Source of the DNA: Brevundimonas variabilis
Lineage (GTDB): Bacteria; Pseudomonadota; Alphaproteobacteria; Caulobacterales; Caulobacteraceae
Length of the DNA stretch: 64,000 nucleotides
NCBI RefSeq assembly: GCF_014199945.1
Contig: NZ_JACHOR010000006.1
Location: 62,001 to 126,000, forward strand
Direction: 5' to 3'
Shown here piece after piece: positions 38,117-46,594 of this stretch. The translations under genes were made by a program, and so were the position numbers. The first letter of the stretch is position 1, and each line of letters opens with the position of its first letter. The notes beneath the pieces are model-generated. The model worked only from the letters and a program-made list of their open reading frames with translations, was not told the origin of the DNA and did not search any database.

Positions 38117-39634
38117 TCAGTCGGGCCGCATGGAACCCGAGCGCACGAACCTGGCGTGCCATGACAGCGCCTCTTCCAGCAGCATTGGCGTTTGGAGACC
38201 GTAGGATCCTTTGAGCGCCCGCGCGTGGTAGTCCGCGAGCATCGGCCGATAGTCGGGGTGTGCGCAGGTCTCGATTACAGCCCTGGCCCGTTGCTTGGGC
38301 GACAGCCCCCGGAGATCGGCCAGTCCCTGCTCTGTGACAATGACTTGGACATCCTGGTTGATGTGATCGACGTGCGAAACACTCGGCACGATGGTTGATA
38401 TTGCGCCACCTTTGGCCGTCGACGCGCTCATGAAGACCGAGATGTAAGCGTTCCTGGCGAAGTCGCCGGAGCCGCCAATGCCGTTCTGGATTCGTGAGCC
38501 CATGACGTGGGTCGAGTTAACGTTGCCATAGATGTCGGCCTCGATCATCCCGTTCATGGCAATGACGCCGAGGCGACGGATCAATTCGGGGTGGTTGCTG
38601 ATCTCCTGCGAACGCAGGATGATCCGGTCGCCGTACTCGCCCATTCTCCGGTTCACGCTCTCGCTAAGATCCGGGCTGAGGCTGAGTGCGGTGGATGACG
38701 CCATGCGAAGCTTTCCGCTGTCCAGCAGAGCCATCATCCCATCCTGAATGACCTCGGTATAGGCGGTGAGGTCATCGAAAGGCGCGTTGATCAGGCCGGT
38801 CAGCACGGCATTGGCTGTGTTGCCGACGCCCGATTGCAGCGGCAACAAGGAAGGCGGCAATCGGCCCCTTTTGACTTCATGCTCCAGGAATTCCAGCAGG
38901 TGTCCGGCAATCGCCAGATCGTCGGTATCCGGCGTCGTAAATCCCGCATTTCTGTCCGGTCTATCGGTCTCCACGATGGCCGCGATCTTATCGGGATCGC
39001 AGCGGAAACATGGCTCGCCGATCCGGTCACCGGCACGGATCAGCGGGATCGGCACCCGGTTCGGCGGCAGGGCCGCGCCGTAATAGATATCGTGCATGCC
39101 CAGGAGGTCTGGGCTCTGCCAGTGGTTCACCTCAAGGATCACCTGGCTCGCCCGGTCCAGCCAGGTCTTGTTGTTGCCGACCGAAGACGCCGGGATCAGC
39201 GCGCCATCCTCGCGAACTCCGGTCACCTGGATGATGGCGGTGTCGAGCGGTCCCAGGATGCCCTGCCATGCGGCCGGGGCAACCTGACTCAGGTGCATGT
39301 CAAAATACTCCATCTGGCCGCGATTGATCTTGTCACGGCAGGTGGGGTCGGAGTTGTACGGCAGGCGAAACTCGATGCCGTCCGCTTTGGCGAGTGCACC
39401 GTCCAGCTCGGGCCCCGTGGAGGCCCCCGTCCATATGCGCAGTTTGAAGGGCCGCCCTGCCGTGTGCTCGGCCTCGATCCGCGCAGCCAATGCGAGCGGC
39501 ACTGCCGTCGGATAGCCGGAGGCGGTGAAACCGCTGAGGCCTACCGTGGTGTCGGGGGCAATCAGTAGGGCCGCGTCGTCCGCCGACATGACCTTTGCGC
39601 GGTGAACCGCACTGTGGATTCGGGACCTATCCAC
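38117..39634 (-). CDS. Acetate/succinate CoA-transferase (acetyl-CoA hydrolase family)
   Basis: This 505-residue class I CoA-transferase of the AarC/Cat1 branch exchanges CoA between acyl-CoA and a carboxylate such as acetate or succinate. Family marks are GLSGFTASGYPTAVPLAL, SVGNNKTW, LPLQSGVGNTANAVL and GMIEADIYGNVNSTHVMGSRIQNGIGGSGDF. The glutamate in YTEVIQDG is residue 294, which agrees with the catalytic Glu294 of AarC as I recall it. It starts at a GTG that overlaps the DUF6544 gene by eight bases and ends the five-gene operon led by the universal stress gene. In that setting it probably handles acetate or succinate under oxygen limitation. Confidence 0.9.
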   Translation of the reverse strand: MDRSRIHSAVHRAKVMSADDAALLIAPDTTVGLSGFTASGYPTAVPLALAARIEAEHTAGRPFKLRIWTGASTGPELDGALAKADGIEFRLPYNSDPTCRDKINRGQMEYFDMHLSQVAPAAWQGILGPLDTAIIQVTGVREDGALIPASSVGNNKTWLDRASQVILEVNHWQSPDLLGMHDIYYGAALPPNRVPIPLIRAGDRIGEPCFRCDPDKIAAIVETDRPDRNAGFTTPDTDDLAIAGHLLEFLEHEVKRGRLPPSLLPLQSGVGNTANAVLTGLINAPFDDLTAYTEVIQDGMMALLDSGKLRMASSTALSLSPDLSESVNRRMGEYGDRIILRSQEISNHPELIRRLGVIAMNGMIEADIYGNVNSTHVMGSRIQNGIGGSGDFARNAYISVFMSASTAKGGAISTIVPSVSHVDHINQDVQVIVTEQGLADLRGLSPKQRARAVIETCAHPDYRPMLADYHARALKGSYGLQTPMLLEEALSWHARFVRSGSMRPD

Positions 39635-40343
39635 GGCGGGACCAGGTCTGCATGTGGCCCTGCCAGTAGGCCCATTCGCCCTCGGGGCCGCCCCAGGAGA
39701 CTTCGCCGAAGAATGGCAGCCAAACGCCGTTGTGGAGCCGGTAGTCCGAGAATACGCCGCGCCAGGGCTTCAGGACGGTGACACCGTCGACCAGCGCCCC
39801 ACGCTCCGGGGCATAGGCCTCTCCGATCCTGCCTTCGCGATCAAGCGTCAGGACAACCTCGGCGGCGGTCGGTCCGGACCCCGCTGCGGCGATAAGACGG
39901 CGCTCGCCCTCGTCACTCCACCGAATGTCAGGGTTTTGCAGGATTGCATCGGGTGCCAGGGCGATCTCGGCCAGATAGCGGATCAGCTCACCCCGCGTCA
40001 GTTCGGCGGACGGAAGGACCTGGGCCAGAGGCACCAGACCCAACGCTCGTACATCGAGCTGACCAGCTCCGTCGATCAGGGCGTCCCGGATATGGACCAT
40101 ACCAAGCGGTCCACTTCGGGCTCTCCAGTCGAACGCGCATTGGGTCGTGTCGATCATCTGCTCGGCGGTGAAGGCTTGCCAGGCTGCGCCAGCGGATGCG
40201 CGCATACGCCCAGACTGCGAAAGGGCGACAGTCGCGCGACAGTTCGCTTGCGCTCCCAGCCGATCCGCCAGATCAATCACAGCCTTCGGCAGTCCGGCGA
40301 GGATTGCATTTGGGCTCGGTGCTAGCGGCATGATGACAGTCAT
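39627..40343 (-). CDS. DUF6544 family protein
   Basis: This 238-residue protein has no clear signal or membrane helix. Its pattern (SQSGRMR, AFTAEQMIDTTQCAFDWRAR, MVHIRDALIDGAGQLDVRALGLVPL, GELIRYLAEIALAPDAIL, DIRWSDEG) matches the uncharacterised DUF6544 family. It may be a lipoprotein-like beta fold binding a small ligand, but this is a guess. Its start overlaps the preceding stop (ATGA) and its stop overlaps the CoA-transferase start, so it is locked into the operon. Confidence 0.75.
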   Translation of the reverse strand: MTVIMPLAPSPNAILAGLPKAVIDLADRLGAQANCRATVALSQSGRMRASAGAAWQAFTAEQMIDTTQCAFDWRARSGPLGMVHIRDALIDGAGQLDVRALGLVPLAQVLPSAELTRGELIRYLAEIALAPDAILQNPDIRWSDEGERRLIAAAGSGPTAAEVVLTLDREGRIGEAYAPERGALVDGVTVLKPWRGVFSDYRLHNGVWLPFFGEVSWGGPEGEWAYWQGHMQTWSRRG

Positions 40344-40705
40344 TGTCCAGGCCCTTGTGTGATCAATCCTGCCCAGCGCGCTGCCAACAGCATGAAGGCG
40401 ACGGGCAGGATCGGCCCGAAGATTGCCAGGGTGTGGCGTGTCAGCGTCTCCGGCAGATAGGTGTCAGCCATGTGGACCCCCGCGCCCGCGTACCGATCGA
40501 CCAGGCCTGTCAGGGGACATTTCAGGCCACTCGCAGCAAAGACGACGATCTCGACCGAGAGAAGCGGGACAAAGACCCAGAGAGACGGCAGGAATCGTCC
40601 CGTGATGCCCACGTAGAGCAACCCGACCGTTGCGACAGCCATCACGCCATAGATCAGAGTATGCAGACCGCGAGCGGCGGACAGGGCCAGCGGATGCTCG
40701 GTCAT
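40340..40705 (-). CDS. Small integral membrane protein with a KCPLT motif
   Basis: This 121-residue protein has three predicted helices (LIYGVMAVATVGLLYVGI, LWVFVPLLSVEIVVFAASG, LAIFGPILPVAFMLLAARWAG). The conserved-looking loop LKCPLTGLVDRYAG resembles small membrane proteins of the DUF2784 kind, but I cannot assign a family firmly. I chose the ATG at 40705, which overlaps the previous stop (ATGA). It lies in the middle of the FNR-box operon. Confidence 0.72.
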   Translation of the reverse strand: MTEHPLALSAARGLHTLIYGVMAVATVGLLYVGITGRFLPSLWVFVPLLSVEIVVFAASGLKCPLTGLVDRYAGAGVHMADTYLPETLTRHTLAIFGPILPVAFMLLAARWAGLITQGPGQ

Positions 40706-41796
40706 GCCGATACCAGACTTGCAGGACGACGAGCGGAGTATGGCAAAGTGGGTCCGTATCCGAAGCGCATGATGAGGTCCGGACGGCGGCCCGCCATGCC
40801 GATCAGGGAGGCGAGTTCTGGCCTCAGACCCGCGACCTCCACAGGCTGGTTGATGTAGGAGCATTTCAGGCCCAGCGCCGTCGCCTGGAGGGCGAACCGC
40901 TGGCTGGACCGGCCGACGCGGGTCCAGTGGTCCCTATCCTCACGTTCCCCGACGAAGACGGCGATGCCAGCCGAGGTGTTGAGCTGGCTTGCGTATTTGT
41001 CGTTCTCGGCCTTGGGTTTGAAAGTGGCATCGAACATCGTCGAGCCGAGCCAGGTCGGCAGGGGCGGGTTGCCGCTCGCGACGCTGAACAGGCCGTCTCC
41101 AGATGACATGGCCTGAAGCGGATTGAATCGGATCCAGGATTTGAGTTCGCGCACGAACGCCGCGTCCTCTAGCTGCTTCGTGTTTCCCTGGATGACCAGG
41201 TCCCGCACCTGATCGATCTTTGAACGGTCGGTGACCAGAAGGACATCGACGCCCGGGATCTGCGCAGCAGTTGCGAGGGCATTGAGGTCGACCACGCTGA
41301 CCGATCGTCCGTCGTAGTCCGCACGTGTCGACTGCCGGACCGGGATCGCATCGAACAGGGCCGAGCTGGCTGGCGGGGCCTCGCCATAGGCGAACGCAAT
41401 CCCGCCCAGCCCGCCTGGTGTGAAAATGACTTCACCCGGACGCCCCCTCGCCGCGCCGGCAAGTGCGAGGTTCTCTGCCGCGCCGCCCAGGCTGACAAAC
41501 AGATGGTGATCGTCAGGGTCGACGACTGGCGTCCGGCGGGCAATATCAGGCAGGATATCGATCTTGCCCTCGCTGAAGCGAAACCTCCACGGCTGTGTGT
41601 TGTGTCCATTGGGAGCCAACGTCGCGTATCGGACGAGATCAGTGAGTGCGGGTTGGGCGGACAGGACGGAACGGAGTTGCGCAACGCTCGCATCATATTC
41701 GCCCATCGAGCCCATGTTCCGCGTGCCGACCCACGCGGCTCCTGCCCCGCCCGCGACAACGGCGGCCCCGCCAATCAGCAGAGCTCTGCGACCCAT
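40702..41796 (-). CDS. Exported nitroreductase-like (Acg family) FMN protein
   Basis: This protein of about 364 residues has a Tat-like N-terminus (GRRALLIGGAAVVAGGAGAAW). The FMN-binding motif PNGHNTQPWRF and the late RVGRSSQRFALQATALGLKCSYINQPVEV match nitroreductase-fold proteins of the Acg/Tat-pathway type, which are often linked to dormancy or hypoxia regulons. The start may be the ATG at 41796, or a TTG at 41817 whose TTGA overlaps the upstream universal stress gene stop and would give a more usual Tat n-region. It is the second gene of the operon. Confidence 0.78.
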   Translation of the reverse strand: MGRRALLIGGAAVVAGGAGAAWVGTRNMGSMGEYDASVAQLRSVLSAQPALTDLVRYATLAPNGHNTQPWRFRFSEGKIDILPDIARRTPVVDPDDHHLFVSLGGAAENLALAGAARGRPGEVIFTPGGLGGIAFAYGEAPPASSALFDAIPVRQSTRADYDGRSVSVVDLNALATAAQIPGVDVLLVTDRSKIDQVRDLVIQGNTKQLEDAAFVRELKSWIRFNPLQAMSSGDGLFSVASGNPPLPTWLGSTMFDATFKPKAENDKYASQLNTSAGIAVFVGEREDRDHWTRVGRSSQRFALQATALGLKCSYINQPVEVAGLRPELASLIGMAGRRPDLIMRFGYGPTLPYSARRPASLVSA

Positions 41797-41813
41797 GGCA
41801 CCCGAAGAGCGGG

Positions 41814-42647
41814 TCAATGGCTCAGCAACAGGCAGATTGGCGAGCGGTCCAGCAGGCCGTGAGTCACACCACCCAGCACCCACTCGCGCAACCGCGCATG
41901 ACCATATCCGCCCGCTACGATCAGCCCCGCCCCGTGTCCCGTGGCGAACGCGATGATCTGGTCGCACCTCGGCCGGCCATCACCGACCACGATCTGGGCA
42001 CTGGCGACGATGCCGTGCCGACCAAGGAATACGGCAACGTCTTCGACACGCAACCGGGCTTCCTCTGCCTGATCGGCCGCACAGACCTCGATAACGTGCA
42101 CGATCGAAGACGCCGCCAGGATCGGCAGGGCTGAGGCGACCGCGCGCTGGGCTTCGCGACAGTCCTTCCATGCGACGATGGCTGGCGCGCCAATCGGGCC
42201 TCTTGGCATCCTTGGCGGCACGATGAGAACGGCGCGACCTGATGACAGCAGAACATCCGCGGGATCGGGCGATCGCGCCGGCGAGTACGCCGGATCCCGG
42301 CGTCCCAAAACTGCGATGTCTGCGGCCCGAAGCGCCTGGATGACAAGATCTGAAGGGTAGCCGACATCGCCTCGCCACTCTGCATGATCGGCATATCCCC
42401 CAACCGCGTCCCAGAAAAGCGACTGGGCCCGGGCGACATCCGCTTCCGAGATGTCGCGAAGCAGACCCAGCATTTCGCCCAGCATGGCACCGCCCGCATA
42501 GGGATCGACTGGCGGGGTATCCGGCGAGCTGGCTGCAAGACCAATCACATGGGCCTTTGAAAGACCTGCAATCGCGCAGGCCAGGGCGACGCGTGCCGTG
42601 GCCTCCGGCCCTTCGTCCACATAGACCAGAAGACTGGCGAAGCGCAT
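41814..42647 (-). CDS. Tandem-domain universal stress protein
   Basis: This 277-residue protein has two UspA-like halves. The C-terminal half has the ATP-binding type loop (IVVGDGRPRCDQIIAFATGHGAGLIVAGGYGHARLREWVLGGVTHGLL, ending SPICLLLSH). The N-terminal half is more divergent. Such proteins help survival under starvation or low oxygen. It heads a five-gene operon, and a perfect FNR/FixK box lies about 58 bases (to its centre) before the start. Confidence 0.87.
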   Translation of the reverse strand: MRFASLLVYVDEGPEATARVALACAIAGLSKAHVIGLAASSPDTPPVDPYAGGAMLGEMLGLLRDISEADVARAQSLFWDAVGGYADHAEWRGDVGYPSDLVIQALRAADIAVLGRRDPAYSPARSPDPADVLLSSGRAVLIVPPRMPRGPIGAPAIVAWKDCREAQRAVASALPILAASSIVHVIEVCAADQAEEARLRVEDVAVFLGRHGIVASAQIVVGDGRPRCDQIIAFATGHGAGLIVAGGYGHARLREWVLGGVTHGLLDRSPICLLLSH

Positions 42648-42698
42648 GTCATCGTATCCCGTTCGCCACGACGAAAGACGGTTGGAGCCCTCGGCGCC

Positions 42699-42712
42699 TT
42701 GATCAAGATCAA
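42699..42712 (-). promoter_or_regulatory. FNR/FixK box, perfect match, usp operon
   Basis: TTGAT-CAAG-ATCAA matches the FNR/FixK consensus TTGAT-N4-ATCAA at all ten positions. Being symmetric it has no strict orientation. It lies 52 bases before the universal stress gene start, a distance suited to an activator, and next to the fnr-like gene. Confidence 0.85.
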
Positions 42713-42974
42713 CGATTCAGACGGAACGTAATGGGAAGTGGCAAACTGCCGATAATGCCGCCCCCGGAATACCGGTCAGCCTTCACTCTGTCGGAGTTGA
42801 CAATCCATATTGATAGAGATGATTGACTTATCCATCTCAATAAATAAATTTCTGAAACCTTACCTTTTAGACCCTGCCTGCAGTGGAAGCATAAGCTTAG
42901 CCATTAATATTTCTCATTTGCCTGAACTTAATAAACTGACTCGGTAAACACCAAAATCAGGCGCATGATGATTC
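42713..42974 (+). other. AT-rich leader of the Fnr-type gene
   Basis: This 260-base stretch is much richer in A and T than the surroundings, especially 42820-42960. A TTGACA at 42797 could be a -35 element. I find no FNR box in this part, so there is no direct sequence support for autoregulation except the shared box at 42699. No gene is seen. Confidence 0.5.
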
Positions 42975-43736
42975 ATGATCATTGCCCTGGAGCCTTCGCT
43001 TGTGCAGAGATCACCGCCCGTGGCGGCTTGTGTCGACCGGGCTCAAAGCAGCGACTGCAGCAACTGTGGTGCCCGCGCGCTCAGCGTTTGCGGTACCGCC
43101 GATATTTCGGACCTTCAACGCCTGGGCGAGCTTGCCGAAGTGATAAAGCTCAAATCCGGGGCCGTCCTGATCCGCGAAGGCGATCCGGCACCTCACGTGT
43201 TCAACATCACAGCGGGATCGTTGCGGGTCTACAAGCTGCTGCCGGACGGCCGCAGGCAGATCACAGGTTTCCTGTTCGCGGGCGACTTTCTGGGGCTCGC
43301 GATCAGCGAGTTCTATGTTTTCTCAGCCGAGGCAATGGAGGCCTCCACGGTCTGCCGCTTCCGCAAGGGTCCGTTCAGCGCCCTCGTCGCGCGCTCGCCG
43401 CCGCTGGAGCACATGCTGCTTCATCGGACGTCTCATGAACTGGCGGCGGCGCAGAACCAGATGCTGCTGCTGGGCCGAAAGACGGCTATCGAGAGGATGG
43501 CGTCCTTCCTGCTCGACCTGCCCGGCCATGATCCCACTCGCCCGAGCGCACCCGGTCACGTCCGCCTGCCCATGAAGCGCGCCGAGATCGCAGACTACCT
43601 GGGCCTGACGATTGAAACCGTTAGCCGCGTCCTGACACGAATGAAGGTCAAGGGTCTGATCTCGACGACATCTCCACACGAGCTGATCGTCGAGCGACCA
43701 GAACGGCTACGCCAGCATGCCGCGGGCGAGGTCTAG
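42975..43736 (+). CDS. Crp/Fnr-family oxygen-sensing regulator (FnrL type)
   Basis: This 253-residue transcription factor has an N-terminal cysteine cluster Cys28-X2-Cys31-X7-Cys39 (DCSNCGARALSVC) plus Cys127 (STVCRF), the arrangement of [4Fe-4S] FNR proteins. The cyclic-nucleotide-binding fold follows (GAVLIREGDPAPHVFNITAGSLRVYK), then a dimer helix and a helix-turn-helix with IADYLGLTIETVSRVL. The E..SR of the recognition helix is that of proteins reading TTGAT. Cys19 is an extra cysteine. With oxygen absent it should bind the five boxes found within 9 kb. The start at 42975 lacks a strong ribosome-binding site. Confidence 0.92.
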   Translation: MIIALEPSLVQRSPPVAACVDRAQSSDCSNCGARALSVCGTADISDLQRLGELAEVIKLKSGAVLIREGDPAPHVFNITAGSLRVYKLLPDGRRQITGFLFAGDFLGLAISEFYVFSAEAMEASTVCRFRKGPFSALVARSPPLEHMLLHRTSHELAAAQNQMLLLGRKTAIERMASFLLDLPGHDPTRPSAPGHVRLPMKRAEIADYLGLTIETVSRVLTRMKVKGLISTTSPHELIVERPERLRQHAAGEV

Positions 43737-43746
43737 GCGGTATCCG

Positions 43747-43760
43747 TTGTGCCAGATCAA
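43747..43760 (+). promoter_or_regulatory. FNR/FixK-like box, PNPOx gene
   Basis: TTGTG-CCAG-ATCAA matches the FNR consensus at eight of ten positions, with one intact half-site. It lies about 60 bases before the PNPOx-like gene start. It is the weakest of the five boxes. Confidence 0.6.
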
Positions 43761-43814
43761 GGTTTGCATCGCCTGTGAACGGTAGACGAGCAACCTCAAC
43801 GGAGCGCCAGACCT

Positions 43815-44345
43815 ATGAACACCCATGCCCCCTATCCGCTCATTCACGGAGCCGCATTGCAAACGATCGAGCGGCTGCTCGACCACGAGCGGCTGATGAG
43901 CGTCGCCACTATCCGGACAGATGGCTGGCCGCAGGTGACGACCGTCGGCTACCTCAACGAAGGCCTGAACCTGTATTTCGTCACCGGACGCGAGAGCCAG
44001 AAGCTGATCAACCTGCAAAAGGATCCGCGTGTCTCGATTGCGATCAATTCTGGCACAGATGTTGACGGTGCCGTTGGCGTCTCAATGGCTGGGCGCGCGA
44101 CGGAGGTCAGCGAACCCAACGAGGTCGAGCGCCTGAATCGCCTCATGTTCGCGCGTTGGCCGCAGGTCAGCGTCTATTGCCCGGCCACCAGCTCGATCGC
44201 GATCGTTGGGCTGAAACCTGACCTGATCTGCTTGATCCGGGCATCGGCCGGACGGAGTCAGACCGAGTGCTTTTCCATGGACGACGTCTCTTCTGATGAA
44301 ATCACGAGCCCCGGCGCGGTCAGCGCCGAGGCCCGCTTGTTCTGA
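43815..44345 (+). CDS. Pyridoxamine 5'-phosphate oxidase-fold flavoprotein
   Basis: This 176-residue protein has the split-barrel FMN-binding fold. Marks are LLDHERLMSVATIRTDGWPQVTTVGYLNEGLNLYFVT, SQKLINLQKDPRVSIAIN and GVSMAGRATEVSE. Small members of this family reduce or bind flavin, F420 or haem-related substrates, and I cannot tell which applies. It is located right after the Fnr-type gene and behind an FNR-like box, so expression at low oxygen is likely. Confidence 0.83.
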   Translation: MNTHAPYPLIHGAALQTIERLLDHERLMSVATIRTDGWPQVTTVGYLNEGLNLYFVTGRESQKLINLQKDPRVSIAINSGTDVDGAVGVSMAGRATEVSEPNEVERLNRLMFARWPQVSVYCPATSSIAIVGLKPDLICLIRASAGRSQTECFSMDDVSSDEITSPGAVSAEARLF

Positions 44346-44347
44346 CA

Positions 44348-44647
44348 TCAGGATTGAGAGAGGCGAACCAGAGCAAATGTCGCAAGCAAGGCCGCGACAA
44401 TGATCGCCCCGGTACTTACCGGATAGGCCCGTACGGTTTCCGAAACTTGGGCGCGCGCCGTCGCGGCTGAACTCTCGGCTTCGTCACGCAAACGATCGGC
44501 GGCGCGAGTGATGGCCTTGGTAGATCGGGTCACGGCGTCGCTCGCGTCCGACCCGGTCTTGCGGGCTGCGTCCTTCAGATGATCGGTCGCTTCATCGGCA
44601 AGATCATGAAGGTCGCGGCTCAGGGTCTTCAAGGTGGTGTGGGTCAT
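44348..44647 (-). CDS. DUF883/ElaB-YqjD-type small membrane-anchored protein
   Basis: This 99-residue protein has an amphipathic, Ala/Asp/Lys-rich helical region (DLADEATDHLKDAARKTGSDASDAV) and one C-terminal membrane helix (VSTGAIIVAALLATFALVRL). This is the layout of ElaB/YqjD proteins, C-tail-anchored stationary-phase proteins some of which bind ribosomes. GGAGCC precedes the ATG. It is divergent from the BON-domain gene, and the FNR-like box at 44702 lies between them. Confidence 0.72.
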   Translation of the reverse strand: MTHTTLKTLSRDLHDLADEATDHLKDAARKTGSDASDAVTRSTKAITRAADRLRDEAESSAATARAQVSETVRAYPVSTGAIIVAALLATFALVRLSQS

Positions 44648-44701
44648 GTGGAGGCTCCGTTTGATGACGCGCCATCCAACCGGATCGGGAAATCAAAGTC
44701 G

Positions 44702-44715
44702 GTGATCTGGATCAA
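44702..44715. promoter_or_regulatory. FNR/FixK-like box between divergent stress genes
   Basis: GTGAT-CTGG-ATCAA matches the FNR consensus at nine of ten positions. It sits between the DUF883-like gene (start 44647) and the BON-domain gene (start 44807) and could serve either or both. Confidence 0.65.
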
Positions 44716-44806
44716 GGTTTGCGAACGTCGATCCTCCTAACAGACGACCACCGCCACGAGATCGGGCCCGCCGGGCCGGGCCCTGCCGGGTTTTCGGAGA
44801 ACAGCC

Positions 44807-45457
44807 ATGAAGAACAAGACCCTTCAAGAACGTGTCGAAACCGAACTGTCCTGGGACCCCCGCCTGGACGCTACATCGATCGGCGTCTCAGCCAATGACG
44901 GCGTTATCACCCTCAGCGGATCGGTCGCCAACTACGCCGAAAAGCTGGACGCCGAGCAGACTGCCCTGCGCGTGCGCGGCGTTCATGGTGTTGCGGAAAA
45001 CATCGACGTCAGACCCTTTGGGGATGTTGGCCTGGACGATGACGAGATCGCCAAGCGAGCCATCTCGAGCCTGGAATGGGACGTGATGGTGCCGGACAAG
45101 TCCATCCAGCTTGTCGTCGAAGATGGCTATGTCACCTTGACCGGCGAGGTCGAGTGGGACTTCCAGCGGGCCGCGGCCGCTCGGGCTATTCATCGGCTCT
45201 ATGGTGTTCGCCAGATCACCAATGACATCACGCTCAAGAACCGGATCCAGCCTGAGGATGTCCACAAACTGATCAAGGACGCTCTGGAGCGTCAGGGCCA
45301 GATCGAGGCCGGGAACATCAAGGTCTCGATCGACGGCGGCAAGGTCAATCTGACAGGCCACGTGAAGTCCTGGCCAGAGCGTTCGGTCATCGAACACGCC
45401 GCCTGGGCTGCACCCGGCGTCTATGCCGTCAATGACCAGACTATTGTCGCGGCCTGA
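44807..45457 (+). CDS. Triple BON-domain protein (OsmY-like)
   Basis: This 216-residue protein is built of three BON domains of about 65-70 residues, each with the pattern of strand-Gly-Val-x-Leu-x-Gly (NDGVITLSGSVANYAEK, EDGYVTLTGEVEWDFQR, DGGKVNLTGHVKSWPER). BON domains bind phospholipids or stabilise envelopes under osmotic stress. No signal peptide is visible, so it may be cytoplasmic, unlike OsmY. It leads a run of three co-directional genes (BON, kinase, dehydrogenase) behind an FNR-like box. Confidence 0.87.
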   Translation: MKNKTLQERVETELSWDPRLDATSIGVSANDGVITLSGSVANYAEKLDAEQTALRVRGVHGVAENIDVRPFGDVGLDDDEIAKRAISSLEWDVMVPDKSIQLVVEDGYVTLTGEVEWDFQRAAAARAIHRLYGVRQITNDITLKNRIQPEDVHKLIKDALERQGQIEAGNIKVSIDGGKVNLTGHVKSWPERSVIEHAAWAAPGVYAVNDQTIVAA

Positions 45458-45473
45458 CACGGCCTTTCGCTTT

Positions 45474-45496
45474 CGGCCGGGCATGTTGCCCGGCCG
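45474..45496 (+). terminator. Perfect 10-bp hairpin between BON and kinase genes
   Basis: CGGCCGGGCA-TGT-TGCCCGGCCG is a perfect 10-bp stem with a three-base loop, lying 17 bases after the BON stop. It lacks a T-tract, so it may be a Rho-assisted or attenuating terminator, or an mRNA stabiliser allowing different levels of the BON gene and the kinase gene. Confidence 0.6.
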
Positions 45497-45526
45497 AGAC
45501 CGTGGTCCCCTAGGGGTGGACTATAC

Positions 45527-46594
45527 ATGCCGACGTCGTCCCTCGCTCCACCCTCCGACATCGCCTTGACCCTCGCCCTGTCGCTCATCTCGGCTTCGGT
45601 CGCGCCAGTGCTTTTGCTGGACGGCAACCTGACAATCGTGGCTGCAAGCCAGAGTTTCCTTGAAGCCTTCAACGTGGGTCTCGAGGACATTCCGGGCGCA
45701 CGCCTCGCCGACCTGGGTGGGGGCGAATGGAATGTGCCCCAACTCCGATCGTTGTTGATGGCGACGGCCTTCGGCCAGGCTTCGATCAATGCCTATGAGA
45801 TGGACCTTAACGCCGGCACAGGCTCGCGCCGGCTGATCCTGAATGTCCAGAGGCTCGTCTATGACGACGCGGACGACATTCGGTTGCTGATGTCCATTCA
45901 GGATATCACCGAAGCGCAGGTTCAAAGACGGCAGACAGAAGACCTGATCCGTCAGAAGGACGACCTGATCCGGGACAAGGCCATCCTCGTTCAGGAGGTC
46001 CAGCATCGCACTGCCAACAGCCTGCAGATCATCGCAAGTGTCCTGATGCAGGGCATCCGGAAGGTCGGTTCGGATGAAAGTCGCACCCATCTCCGCGACG
46101 CCCATCAGCGGATCATGTCGGTCGCTGCTGTCCAGCGTCAGCTCGCGGGATCAGAGCTCGGTGACGTCGAACTGAGGGGTTATTTCACCGATCTGTGCAG
46201 AAGCATCGGCGACTCCATGATCCGGGACCACAATCAGCTCGCCCTCATCGTCAAGGTCGATGACAGCATTGCCTCCTCGGGCAAGTCGGTCAGCCTGGGC
46301 CTGATCGTCACCGAACTGGTGATCAACGCCCTAAAGCACGCCTTCCCCAACGATCGGGATGGGCGGATCGATGTCGATTACCGGGCCCACGGTGATGGCT
46401 GGACCCTGACGGTCAGTGACGATGGGGTTGGCATGCCGCACGACCCGAAGAATGCAAAGCCAGGACTGGGGACGGGGATCATCCAGGCCCTCGCTACCCA
46501 ACTGGGTGCCGTTATCGACATCACGGATTCCAGCCCCGGCGTGCGCGTCTCGATCGTCTGCAGGCCAACCGCAGCTTCAAAGCCTGCAGTATGA
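45527..46594 (+). CDS. Histidine kinase of the HisKA_2 family with PAS domain
   Basis: This 355-residue soluble kinase has an N-terminal PAS-like domain (ASVAPVLLLDGNLTIVAASQSFLEAF, ending LLMSIQDITEAQ), a coiled linker and the HisKA_2 motif VQEVQHRTANSLQIIASVL with His160. The HATPase region has GLIVTELVINALKHAFP and DDGVGMP. AGGGG precedes the ATG. Its stop overlaps the start of the dehydrogenase gene (ATGA), so the sensor is translationally tied to a fermentation enzyme, which is unusual. Its response regulator is not adjacent. Confidence 0.88.
   Translation: MPTSSLAPPSDIALTLALSLISASVAPVLLLDGNLTIVAASQSFLEAFNVGLEDIPGARLADLGGGEWNVPQLRSLLMATAFGQASINAYEMDLNAGTGSRRLILNVQRLVYDDADDIRLLMSIQDITEAQVQRRQTEDLIRQKDDLIRDKAILVQEVQHRTANSLQIIASVLMQGIRKVGSDESRTHLRDAHQRIMSVAAVQRQLAGSELGDVELRGYFTDLCRSIGDSMIRDHNQLALIVKVDDSIASSGKSVSLGLIVTELVINALKHAFPNDRDGRIDVDYRAHGDGWTLTVSDDGVGMPHDPKNAKPGLGTGIIQALATQLGAVIDITDSSPGVRVSIVCRPTAASKPAV

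Noticed and set aside
42797..42832. Possible second FNR box in the leader of the Fnr gene (TTGAC, TTGAT and TTGAC half-sites)
   Set aside because: The half-sites are in the same orientation or have wrong spacing; no TTGAT-N4-ATCAA arrangement is present.
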